From Bacilli bacterium (lineage in GTDB: Bacteria > Bacillota_I > Bacilli_A > ML615J-28 > CAG-698), in assembly GCA_023228385.1 (NCBI GenBank), contig JALOBF010000099.1, positions 1 to 5,849 of the forward strand: DNA of 5,849 nucleotides. The letters run 5' to 3'. Numbering within the stretch: position 1 is the first letter of the stretch; every line of letters begins with the position of its first letter. Below are positions 1-5,567 of the stretch, piece by piece. The position numbers were made by a program, and so were the translations under genes. Below the pieces are notes generated by a model, which saw only the letters and a list, made by a program, of their open reading frames with translations, did no database searches and was not told where the DNA came from.

Positions 1-529
1 CATAATTGAGAATGTCATCAAATACAGTAGTTATTTCGATTTTTTCTTGATGTTTGTAGATAGCCATATCGGGATTATTGATGGGCATAATCTTAAGTTG
101 TTTGTTTAAAGTCAAGACTTGTTCAACCAGATAAATATATTTATGAATATCTTCGACATCTTCATCGATATTAGGCAGTTGCGGATTGTTTTCTTTGGGA
201 CCATATTTTAAAGGCAAGGAATTATTTACCGAATTGGCTTCCGGCATTAAGGAAACGGCGGAAAAGGCTTCAAATGCCATAACATCTTTTTCTTTGATGA
301 TATTATCATCGGCAACAGGAGATATTAGAAAATAACCGATTAATAAAAAAGCAAAAACAGCGGTTAAAGTCGTTATTAAAACAGGACGCCAACGTCGTTG
401 CGGTTTGGTTCTTGTTTGTTTTTCATAATAATGTTTGGTTATGATTTTGTCTTTAATATTAGGAACCTGTAATAAAGCAAATTCTTGCTTTAATTTTTCA
501 TATAATTTTTTATTGTCACTGTTTTTCAT
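1..529 (-). CDS. Putative membrane anti-sigma factor, partial (C-terminus beyond the left edge)
   Basis: The first 176 codons of a minus-strand gene are visible; the reading frame is open to the window edge. The start ATG (529-527) overlaps the end of the sigma factor gene by 14 nt and is preceded by AGGTGAGG, so the two are translated together. The protein has a charged, helix-prone cytoplasmic N-terminus of about 48 residues ending in a basic cluster (RTKPQRRWR). One hydrophobic segment follows (about residues 50-70, VLITTLTAVFAFLLIGYFLI), then a polar region that would lie outside the cell. Positive charges before the segment predict N-terminus in. A single-pass protein directly downstream of and overlapping an ECF sigma gene is the usual layout of a membrane anti-sigma factor that holds its sigma factor at the membrane. 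I see no zinc-binding HxxxCxxC motif, so it is not a ZAS-type anti-sigma. The function is inferred from context and topology; the family of the outer domain is not recognised. Confidence 0.72.
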   Translation of the reverse strand, partial: MKNSDNKKLYEKLKQEFALLQVPNIKDKIITKHYYEKQTRTKPQRRWRPVLITTLTAVFAFLLIGYFLISPVADDNIIKEKDVMAFEAFSAVSLMPEANSVNNSLPLKYGPKENNPQLPNIDEDVEDIHKYIYLVEQVLTLNKQLKIMPINNPDMAIYKHQEKIEITTVFDDILNY

Positions 530-1055
530 TTTCCTCACCTACCTTTTCCCGTAATTTATTGATTGCCCGGTTATATTGCCATAAAACGGTTCCGAGCGGA
601 CGTTTTAACAGTTTTGCGATTTCCTTATGGGTTAGACCGTTAATAACGTGAAGTACGATTAACTCCTTTTCTTTTGGCTTTAATACCTTATTCATTAAGT
701 CGATTAGGGGAGTTTCTGTATCTTTTTCCTCTTCCGGCTTCTCAACAATTATTTTTTCCGTCGGATCGATTAATGTTTCCCGTTTTCGCCGGTTATAAAC
801 ATTAATTGCCGTGTTTCTGGCAATCATCATCATCCAGGCAAGGGGATTGGTTCCGGCTTGATATGATAAGATATATTTCAGGATTTTAAGATATGTATCC
901 TGCATTACATCCTCGGCCAGACTTTGATCTTTTAAAACAGCAATAATGGTAAAATAAATCTGACGATTGGTGAGTTTATAAAACTGGTCAAAGCGGGAAT
1001 AGTCTTCTTTTTTAAATTGTTCAATTATTTCTTCTAAATCTTCATTTTTGTGCAT
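516..1055 (-). CDS. ECF-type RNA polymerase sigma factor (sigma-70 family)
   Basis: This 179-residue protein has the two-domain build of extracytoplasmic function sigma factors and the usual length. Region 2 spans about residues 18-90, with the conserved stretch AEDVMQDTYLKILK around 48-60 and PLAWMMMIARNTAINVYNRRKR around 71-92. After a short acidic linker, region 4 spans about 116-172 with the helix-turn-helix GLTHKEIAKLLKRPLGTVLW (about 140-159), which reads the -35 element. The start at ATG 1055-1053 is chosen because GGAGG lies 5 nt upstream. An in-frame ATG 12 codons earlier (1091) has no such site and lies upstream of the promoter -10 boxes. The gene overlaps the downstream membrane protein by 14 nt, pointing to sigma/anti-sigma co-expression and sequestration until an envelope signal arrives. 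Target genes cannot be told from the sequence. No classical ECF autoregulatory promoter (GAAC at -35) is seen upstream. Confidence 0.93.
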   Translation of the reverse strand: MHKNEDLEEIIEQFKKEDYSRFDQFYKLTNRQIYFTIIAVLKDQSLAEDVMQDTYLKILKYILSYQAGTNPLAWMMMIARNTAINVYNRRKRETLIDPTEKIIVEKPEEEKDTETPLIDLMNKVLKPKEKELIVLHVINGLTHKEIAKLLKRPLGTVLWQYNRAINKLREKVGEENEKQ

Positions 1056-1079
1056 ATAATCCTCCGCATTGCTATTATA

Positions 1080-1108
1080 ATTATAGCACAAAAACTAATG
1101 CTTTTCAT
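1080..1108 (-). promoter_or_regulatory. Promoter of the sigma / anti-sigma operon
   Basis: On the minus strand TGCTATAAT gives a TGn-extended -10 box (TATAAT at 1085-1080). The -35 region is weak (ATGAAA at 1108-1103, 17-nt spacer). A second TATAAT abuts it at 1079-1074. Transcription would begin near 1073, about 18 nt before the sigma start codon, which supports the shorter protein. A 5-bp inverted repeat, GCTAT/ATAGC (1071-1075 and 1083-1087), overlaps the -10 region. The box looks like a housekeeping sigma-A promoter, not an ECF one. Confidence 0.55.
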
Positions 1109-1137
1109 TTATTTAAACAAATTATCAAGCCTTTTTA

Positions 1138-1167
1138 TTGGACTTTTATCGATTTTGATGATATAAT
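1138..1167 (+). promoter_or_regulatory. Promoter of the HAD phosphatase gene
   Basis: TTGGAC (1138-1143) and a perfect TATAAT (1162-1167) are separated by 18 nt, with a TGA extension (1159-1161) before the -10 box. The expected start of transcription is near 1174, about 10 nt upstream of the ribosome binding site GAGGGG. The promoter is divergent from that of the sigma operon; their -10 boxes lie about 80 nt apart. Confidence 0.7.
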
Positions 1168-1196
1168 TATAAAAAATTTGATGAGGGGTGAATTGT

Positions 1197-1868
1197 ATGA
1201 GCGATTATCAAGCGAAAACCGGCGTTGTTTTTGATTTGGACGGAACGCTTCTTAATACTTTGGAGGATTTAGCGGCCAGTACCAATCATACATTGCTTCA
1301 TTTCGGTTATCAGGCGCGCACACTCGAGGAAATTAAAGGTTTTGTTGGAAACGGCATTAAAAAATTGGTGCAAAGGGCAATGCCGGCTGGTATTTTATCC
1401 GATGATTTTCAACATTATTATAATTATTTTCGCCAATATTATTACCGGAATATCAAAAACAAAACCAAACCTTATCCGGGAATTTTAAAAATGTTGAAAC
1501 AGCTGAAGGCTGAAGGAGTATTACTTGCGATTGTATCGAATAAGTTTCAGGAAGGCGTCGATGAATTGTGCCGATCTTTTTTTAATGATTTAATCCCAAT
1601 TGCCATTGGCAACCAAAAAGAGATCATGCCGAAACCGGCTCCCGATAGTCTTTATTTGGCCATTCATAAACTTGGACTCGATGCAAATAAAGACAAAATA
1701 TTTTATGTCGGTGATTCTGACATTGATATTTTAACTTCACGCAATGCTAATATTCCGATTATTGCGGTTACTTGGGGTTTTCGTTCCAAAGAAGAACTGA
1801 TCGGGTTAAACCCCGAATATTTGGCAAAAAAACCGGAAGATATCGTTAAGATTATTAAAGAAATGTAA
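1197..1868 (+). CDS. gph: HAD-superfamily phosphatase, phosphoglycolate phosphatase type
   Basis: This 223-residue protein matches the length and layout of Gph/PGPase-type HAD hydrolases, which dephosphorylate 2-phosphoglycolate or other small phosphoesters in the cytosol. Motif I is VFDLDGTLLN with nucleophile D13 and acid/base D15. The helical C1 cap (about residues 20-90) includes GFVGNGIKKLVQRAM, typical of this subfamily. Motif II is IVSNK (S114), motif III the lysine in MPKPAPD (K146), and motif IV GDSDIDI (D173, D177), so all catalytic residues are present. The start at ATG 1197 is preferred because GAGGGG ends 8 nt upstream. A GTG at 1188 in the same frame would overlap that ribosome binding site. 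The gene stands alone, with its own promoter and terminator. Related pyrophosphatases (PpaX) and beta-phosphoglucomutases share the fold, so substrate and symbol are less certain than the family. Confidence 0.88.
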   Translation: MSDYQAKTGVVFDLDGTLLNTLEDLAASTNHTLLHFGYQARTLEEIKGFVGNGIKKLVQRAMPAGILSDDFQHYYNYFRQYYYRNIKNKTKPYPGILKMLKQLKAEGVLLAIVSNKFQEGVDELCRSFFNDLIPIAIGNQKEIMPKPAPDSLYLAIHKLGLDANKDKIFYVGDSDIDILTSRNANIPIIAVTWGFRSKEELIGLNPEYLAKKPEDIVKIIKEM

Positions 1869-1895
1869 AAACCCGATTAATTCGGGTTTTTTAAT
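1867..1895 (+). terminator. Rho-independent terminator of the HAD phosphatase gene
   Basis: AAAACCCGA pairs with TCGGGTTTT around a 5-nt loop (TTAAT), starting within the stop codon and followed by a T run. The stem core is ACCCGA/TCGGGT flanked by A-T pairs. Confidence 0.88.
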
Positions 1896-1950
1896 TTTTA
1901 TAAAATCATGCAAAAAAATGAAGATTTTTTGCTAAAAAAGTAATAATTCC

Positions 1951-1979
1951 TTTAAAAATGACAATTTATATGATATAAT
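1951..1979 (+). promoter_or_regulatory. Promoter of the GGDEF/HD-GYP gene
   Basis: TTTAAA (1951-1956), a 17-nt spacer and TATAAT (1974-1979), with a TGA extension at 1971-1973, make a good sigma-A-type promoter. Transcription would begin near 1986 and leave a leader of about 165 nt. A weaker possible -10 (TATAAT at 2106-2111, poor -35 at TTACGG 2081-2086, 19-nt spacer) lies closer to the gene and cannot be excluded. Confidence 0.6.
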
Positions 1980-1985
1980 TAATTG

Positions 1986-2150
1986 ATTATTAAGAAAGGT
2001 TTAGTTGTTTATGTAAAATAATTATTAGGTTTAATCATTATCATTTATTAATCGTACTATATGTAGAGAGGTAATTTTCATTACGGTAATTATTTGTTTG
2101 TTAAATATAATAAGACGGTTAAATTACAAGAGCATAAGGAGAAGCTTTAG
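1986..2150 (+). other. Probable untranslated leader upstream of the GGDEF/HD-GYP gene
   Basis: Between the likely transcription start and the ATG at 2151 there are about 165 nt without a credible reading frame. Visible elements are a small hairpin GTAAT/ATTAC (2071-2075 with 2080-2084, loop TTTC), a direct repeat GGTAATT (2070-2076 and 2086-2092), and AAGGAG (2136-2141), which serves the start codon with 9-nt spacing. I do not see the conserved GGGCAAACC or GGACGCAAAG-like blocks of the c-di-GMP-I riboswitch, nor any terminator hairpin inside it. Nothing else is recognised. Confidence 0.35.
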
Positions 2151-4337
2151 ATGAAGAACTTATTTTATCGTAATCTTTTTAACAAAAGTAATATCGGATA
2201 TGCTTATCATAAAATTATTTATGATAAAGAGGGGATGCCCTATGATTATAAATGTATAGAATCAAATGATATTTTTTACCGGTGTATCGGCAGTACAGAA
2301 AAACAAATAAAAGGCAAAACGATTTCTGCGATAAAACCGGAAATAACCAATTTAACCGATAAATTTAAGTTAATTGTTTTAAATGATATAGTCACGGATT
2401 TTTATTTTTATTGCAAAGCCAGCAACGAGCGATATCTCGTTATTGCTTTGATGCCGAAAAAAGGTTATATTGCCTCCTTGTTTATAAAACAGACTGAGGA
2501 TGATAAAAAAATAACTGAATATGAGGAGCAGTTAAAAGTAGTTTTGGAGGCAACTAACGAAGGAATTTATGTTGTTAACAAAGATGGTTGTTGTATTTTT
2601 TGTAATACCAGTTGTTTGCAGCTTTTGGGTTATTCCTGTCCCGAGGAGCTGATCGGTAAAGATATGAATAAAATCATGCATCATCATCATTATGGTCAAC
2701 CGACTGATTTCATTAATGATATTATTGATCGCTTGTTTTCCAATAAGGCAAAACAGGCTGAGCATGAAGTTTTTTTGCGCAAAGACGGAACTTATTTTTA
2801 TGCTGAATACAATTATTATCCATATTATCACGATGATGAAGTTATTGGCGCGGTTATTACTTTTATTGATATTACAAATCGAATGACGGTCGAGCACGAA
2901 CTAAAAGAAAGCGAACGCAGTAAAACCGTATTGCTTGAAAATCTGCCGGGCATGGCCTATCGCTCGAAATTTGATCGGGAGCGAACAATGCAATTTGTTT
3001 CTCAGGGGTGCTTTGATTTAACCGGTTATAAACCGGAAAGTATCCTAAATAATAAGGACATCTCTTTTGGCGAACTGATAAAGCCGGAATATCGGGAGCG
3101 TTTATGGAAAGTTTGGAACCGTCTGATCGGTACCGAGGAAAAATATCGGGAAGAATATATTATTAATACCGCTTCCGGCGAAGAAAAATGGGTTTTGGAA
3201 CAAGGGCAGATTATCTACGGTAATAACAGAGAGATTGTTGCGATTGAAGGCTTGATTATCGATATTACCGATCAAAAGAAAAAGCAAAAAGAAATAGAAT
3301 ACCTAAGTTATCACGATCATTTAACCGGCTTATATAATCGCATATATTTCGACCGGATGCGGGATAAATTCAATAAACCGGAATACCTACCCTTATCGCT
3401 GATTATCGGTGACATTAACGGCCTAAAATTATTAAACGATGCTCTCGGTCATCAAGAAGGTGATGCTTTGATTATAAGAACCGGCAATGTTATTCAAAGT
3501 TGTTGTCAACCAGATCATATTTTAGCCCGTACCGGCGGTGATGAATTTAGTATTCTTATGCCGAAAACAGACAGTTATCGGGCCAATATGATGTTAAAGA
3601 AGATTCAACGCACATGTGAGGAATATAATAAACAAGTTTATAATGAAACTTTCCATATTAATCTGGCGTTAGGTTTTGCGACTAAATCCCGAATCGACGA
3701 ACCGTATAGCAAAATCCGAAAAATAGCGGAAGATTATATGTATAAACGGAAATTGCTGGAACGCAAAAGTTCACACAGTGCGATTATTGCCTCTATTAAG
3801 TCGACAGTTTATGCTCGCAGTCAGGAAACAGAAGAACATGCCGAGCGCTTGCAGGAGCTATCCCGTTTGGTTGGAATGAAGATTAATCTTTCCGAGGTTG
3901 AACTTGACGAACTTTCTTTGTTGGCCGCTTTACATGATATCGGCAAGGTTGGCATTGATGATACAATATTAAAAAAACCGGGAAAACTAACGGCAGAAGA
4001 ATGGATAGAGATGAAAAAACATCCAGAAATCGGTTATCGTATTGCCATGGCTTCACCGGAATTAATGTCGATTGCCAATTATATTCTTTGCCATCATGAG
4101 CGTTGGGACGGTAAAGGTTATCCGCAAGGCTTAAAAGGCAAGCAAATCCCCCTACTTTCGCGCATCATATCCGTTATCGATGCTTTTGATGCGATGACTC
4201 AGGATCGGCCTTATCGTCAAGCTTTATCTATGGAAGAGGCCCTCGAAGAAATAAGAGTTAATGCCGGAACTCAGTTTGACCCGGAAGCGGCCCGGATATT
4301 TATTGAAGTTATTCAACAAAAGGAAAGGAATAAATAA
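2151..4337 (+). CDS. PAS-sensor c-di-GMP enzyme with GGDEF and HD-GYP domains
   Basis: This 728-residue protein has no hydrophobic membrane segment and is predicted cytosolic. A divergent PAS-like region (about 10-115) is followed by a PAS/PAC domain (about 122-245, ending FIDITNR) and a third PAS region (about 255-375, ending IIDITDQ). The GGDEF diguanylate cyclase domain (about 383-540) keeps metal ligand D421 (IIGDINGLK), substrate residues N429/D430 and the signature RTGGDEF (462-466). The RxxD product-inhibition site is absent; the equivalent residues read QPDH. A helical segment leads to the HD-GYP phosphodiesterase domain (about 550-725), with H563, H595/D596 (HDIGKVGI), H624 (KKHPEIG), H648/H649 and GKGYPQG (654-660), and IDAFDAMT (676-683). 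Both active sites look complete, so the protein may both make cyclic di-GMP from GTP and hydrolyse it, with the PAS regions setting the balance. AAGGAG 9 nt upstream fixes the start. The gene is monocistronic. The ligand and net direction are unknown. Confidence 0.95.
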   Translation: MKNLFYRNLFNKSNIGYAYHKIIYDKEGMPYDYKCIESNDIFYRCIGSTEKQIKGKTISAIKPEITNLTDKFKLIVLNDIVTDFYFYCKASNERYLVIALMPKKGYIASLFIKQTEDDKKITEYEEQLKVVLEATNEGIYVVNKDGCCIFCNTSCLQLLGYSCPEELIGKDMNKIMHHHHYGQPTDFINDIIDRLFSNKAKQAEHEVFLRKDGTYFYAEYNYYPYYHDDEVIGAVITFIDITNRMTVEHELKESERSKTVLLENLPGMAYRSKFDRERTMQFVSQGCFDLTGYKPESILNNKDISFGELIKPEYRERLWKVWNRLIGTEEKYREEYIINTASGEEKWVLEQGQIIYGNNREIVAIEGLIIDITDQKKKQKEIEYLSYHDHLTGLYNRIYFDRMRDKFNKPEYLPLSLIIGDINGLKLLNDALGHQEGDALIIRTGNVIQSCCQPDHILARTGGDEFSILMPKTDSYRANMMLKKIQRTCEEYNKQVYNETFHINLALGFATKSRIDEPYSKIRKIAEDYMYKRKLLERKSSHSAIIASIKSTVYARSQETEEHAERLQELSRLVGMKINLSEVELDELSLLAALHDIGKVGIDDTILKKPGKLTAEEWIEMKKHPEIGYRIAMASPELMSIANYILCHHERWDGKGYPQGLKGKQIPLLSRIISVIDAFDAMTQDRPYRQALSMEEALEEIRVNAGTQFDPEAARIFIEVIQQKERNK

Positions 4338-4366
4338 AACTTCGCATTTTGTTACGAAGTTTTTTT
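4337..4366 (+). terminator. Rho-independent terminator of the GGDEF/HD-GYP gene
   Basis: AAACTTCG (4337-4344) pairs with CGAAGTTT (4355-4362) around a 10-nt loop and continues into a T run to 4366. It begins at the last base of the stop codon. Confidence 0.88.
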
Positions 4367-4447
4367 GGTTTTAAGAATCAAATCTTTATCACCGACGGCC
4401 TTGTTTTTGCATAGAGCGGTTTTAGTTTTGTTTTCGGTTAGGTTAAT

Positions 4448-4474
4448 AAAAAAAATGCGCGGAACTCCGCGCAT
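4448..4474 (-). terminator. Strong terminator of the tRNA transcript
   Basis: On the minus strand ATGCGCGG pairs with CCGCGCAT around a 4-nt loop (AGTT), directly followed by eight T residues (4455-4448). It starts 11 nt after the tRNA CCA end. On the plus strand the hairpin is followed only by a broken T run, so it may stop leftover plus-strand transcription weakly. About 80 nt without any recognised feature separate it from the terminator of the convergent gene. Confidence 0.92.
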
Positions 4475-4485
4475 ATATTTTTATC

Positions 4486-4559
4486 TGGTGCTCCTACCAA
4501 GAATCGAACTAGGATCTAAGCATTACCATTGCTTTGTTTTGCCATTAAACTATAGGAGC
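4486..4559 (-). tRNA. tRNA-Thr (anticodon GGU), with encoded CCA
   Basis: The 74-nt minus-strand sequence folds as a cloverleaf. The acceptor stem is GCTCCTA/TAGGAGC with discriminator A73 and an encoded CCA. The D stem is GTTT/AAAC with a GG pair in the loop. The anticodon stem AAGCA/TGCTT holds the loop ATGGTAA, and the T loop is TTCGATT. The anticodon GGT (4527-4525), preceded by T33 and followed by A37, reads the threonine codons ACC and ACU. G1-C72 and C2-G71 agree with known bacterial threonine identity elements. Oddities are a T-T mismatch in the T stem (positions 51-63), A at position 32 where a pyrimidine is usual, a short variable loop (AGAT) and a small D loop. It has its own promoter and terminator, so it is a single-gene unit. 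The fold is secure; the identity rests on the anticodon and should be confirmed. Confidence 0.88.
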
Positions 4560-4576
4560 GTCATATAACATATAAT

Positions 4577-4605
4577 ATTATATCAAATTATCTTTAAAAA
4601 ATAAA
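4577..4605 (-). promoter_or_regulatory. Promoter of the tRNA gene
   Basis: On the minus strand TGATATAAT gives a TGn-extended perfect -10 (4582-4577), with TTTATT (4605-4600) as a weak -35 at 17-nt spacing. Transcription from about 4570 would leave a leader of about 10 nt for RNase P to remove before the tRNA 5' end at 4559. Confidence 0.68.
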
Positions 4606-4629
4606 GAGTTTCCGTATATTTTTTGACTT

Positions 4630-4658
4630 TTTTTAAATAAAGACCAACACTTTATAAT
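4630..4658 (+). promoter_or_regulatory. Possible promoter of the DUF11-like gene pair
   Basis: TATAAT at 4653-4658 would start transcription near 4665, leaving room for the ribosome binding site GAGGTG (4680-4685). Its -35 is poor (T-rich, around 4630-4635). A better -35 sequence, TTGACT (4623-4628), sits 24 nt away, too far for normal use. Another TATAAT (4674-4679; TTTATA at 4651-4656, 17-nt spacer) has better spacing but directly abuts the ribosome binding site. Which box is used is unclear. Confidence 0.4.
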
Positions 4659-4693
4659 TTATTAGTCATATAGTATAATGAGGTGAAATAAAA

Positions 4694-5017
4694 ATGACAG
4701 AGGCAAATCAAATCGCGACGGCCGATGCGCTCACTCTTTATTGCCGGCTTAATCATGGCAATCATAATTATTATTGCGGCAATGTGATTGAGTTTACTGT
4801 CGATATTGTTAACAATTCACCCCAACCGGTTTATAATTTAATTTATCATCAAGCATTTCCCGATATTGTAAAGCCTGATGATAATACTCAATTTTCGGTT
4901 GTGACTTCCTCCGGTAAAATAATATACAAAGAAGAATGTGTTATTATTGCAATCGCTGAAATTAAAGCAAATGATACGGTTAGGATTATTATTAAGGGAC
5001 GGATTGACGACTTATGA
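4694..5017 (+). CDS. Small DUF11-like (conserved repeat) beta-domain protein, first of a coupled pair
   Basis: This 107-residue protein has no signal peptide, membrane segment or catalytic motif. From about residue 29 it follows the pattern of a single DUF11 / conserved-repeat beta-sandwich domain. A strand with the family-like NVIEFTVDIVNNS comes first, then the VYNLIYHQAFP segment where the family has its 'v.v.D.lp' block, and finally alternating strands ending in DTVRIIIKGRI. The start at 4694 is supported by GAGGTG 8 nt upstream. Its stop codon overlaps the start of the next gene (ATGA), indicating translational coupling. Such domains are structural and are often found in surface or spore-associated proteins of Gram-positive bacteria, but nothing here shows export. 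Family assignment is by sequence pattern only; the function is unknown. Confidence 0.7.
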   Translation: MTEANQIATADALTLYCRLNHGNHNYYCGNVIEFTVDIVNNSPQPVYNLIYHQAFPDIVKPDDNTQFSVVTSSGKIIYKEECVIIAIAEIKANDTVRIIIKGRIDDL

Positions 5018-5481
5018 TAAATAAAATATGTCAAAAGACGATGTATCGGAGCAGAATCAATTTATTTTGTGATTATAATCATATAATTTCAGAGTCGATT
5101 CCTATTAAAGTTATGGTTTGTCCGAAGTTATTATTAAAGCAACGTTTTTTACCGCCTGATTTTGATGATTCCAAGCGAATCAAAATTATTCTTACTCTTT
5201 TCAATTATGAATATCAAAACTTTGAAAAATTGTGTTTAAGTCATAGTTTAGAAGGTGTACCCTATACTTATCTTTTAATTTCCGGTAACAATGAGTTTTC
5301 TATCGACAAGGGGGTACTTAATATAAAAATAGATTATTTGCCTTCACTTTCCACCAAGTCTTTTATTCTTGATATTCTTATCAACGGCAGCGGCAAATTT
5401 ATCAGTAAACTCGTATTAAAAGAATGTATAAACTGTAATCCGGAGATTATACGGGTTTGTGAATGTCAACAAATAATTTAA
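5014..5481 (+). CDS. DUF11-like protein with cysteine-rich C-terminus, second of a coupled pair
   Basis: This 155-residue protein has no clear signal peptide or membrane segment. Residues 1-45 resemble the tail and linker that normally follow a DUF11 domain (INKICQ near the start, where the family has 'I.N.A'). Residues about 54-125 form a second, degenerate beta-domain. It shares the order of its partner's blocks: a hydrophobic strand IKIILTLFN, then FEKLCLSHSL, a SG/G-containing middle and KSFILDILING at the end. The protein has eight cysteines, four of them at the C-terminus as CINC (138-141) and CEC (149-151), which could bind a metal or form cross-links. Translation starts at the ATG overlapping the previous stop, with only a weak GGA 10 nt upstream, so it probably depends on ribosomes finishing the first gene. 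The frame lies -1 relative to the upstream gene. A terminator follows. Function unknown. Confidence 0.68.
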   Translation: MINKICQKTMYRSRINLFCDYNHIISESIPIKVMVCPKLLLKQRFLPPDFDDSKRIKIILTLFNYEYQNFEKLCLSHSLEGVPYTYLLISGNNEFSIDKGVLNIKIDYLPSLSTKSFILDILINGSGKFISKLVLKECINCNPEIIRVCECQQII

Positions 5482-5499
5482 AAATTATTTTTCCTCAGG

Positions 5500-5535
5500 C
5501 CTTTAAAACAAATGTTTTAAAGGTTTTTCTTTTTT
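5500..5535 (+). terminator. Rho-independent terminator of the DUF11-like pair
   Basis: CCTTTAAAAC (5500-5509) pairs perfectly with GTTTTAAAGG (5514-5523) around the loop AAAT, followed by TTTTTCTTTTTT. A smaller A-T hairpin, AATAATT/AATTATT, lies just upstream and overlaps the stop codon region. Confidence 0.9.
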
Positions 5536-5538
5536 AAA

Positions 5539-5567
5539 TTGCTAAAAAGAAGAAACAATGATAAAAT
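5539..5567 (+). promoter_or_regulatory. Promoter of the right-edge membrane protein gene
   Basis: TTGCTA (5539-5544) and TAAAAT (5562-5567) are 17 nt apart, with a TGA extension before the -10 box (5559-5561). Transcription would start near 5574. The start region forms a hairpin CAACAA/TTGTTG (5577-5582 with 5588-5593) that ends where the ribosome binding site GAGGAG begins. Confidence 0.68.

Noticed and set aside
1910..1932. Hairpin GCAAAAAA/TTTTTTGC after the phosphatase terminator
   Set aside because: The stem is almost all A-T, lies behind a proper terminator and has no T run, so a chance structure in A/T tracts is more likely.
2011..2016. ATG-TAA start-stop in the leader of the c-di-GMP gene
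   Set aside because: AAAGG lies about 11 nt upstream, but six bases of this kind are expected by chance in AT-rich DNA.
1986..2150. c-di-GMP riboswitch upstream of the GGDEF/HD-GYP gene
   Set aside because: The conserved blocks of class I and the pseudoknot features of class II were looked for and not seen.
2676..2690. Run of histidines (HHHH) from a CAT repeat in the second PAS domain
   Set aside because: A histidine-rich 'MHHxxxxG' segment is common at this position in PAS domains, so it is ordinary family sequence and not a repeat expansion.
2532..3287. Three frames (minus 2532-2897, plus 2692-2886, minus 3102-3287) inside the PAS region
   Set aside because: They are shadows of the 728-residue gene, without ribosome binding sites or recognisable sequence.
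4410..4425. GTTTTAG-like sequence resembling a CRISPR repeat start
   Set aside because: It occurs once, with no regularly spaced copies and no cas gene.
4352..4474. Minus-strand 40-codon frame between the tRNA and the c-di-GMP gene
   Set aside because: Its start lies in the tRNA terminator stem, its stop lies in the terminator of the opposite gene, and there is no ribosome binding site.
4365..4568. Plus-strand reading frame of 67 codons running across the tRNA region
   Set aside because: It reads through the tRNA terminator and the antisense of the tRNA, has no ribosome binding site, and its end is the familiar artefact of translating a tRNA's complement.
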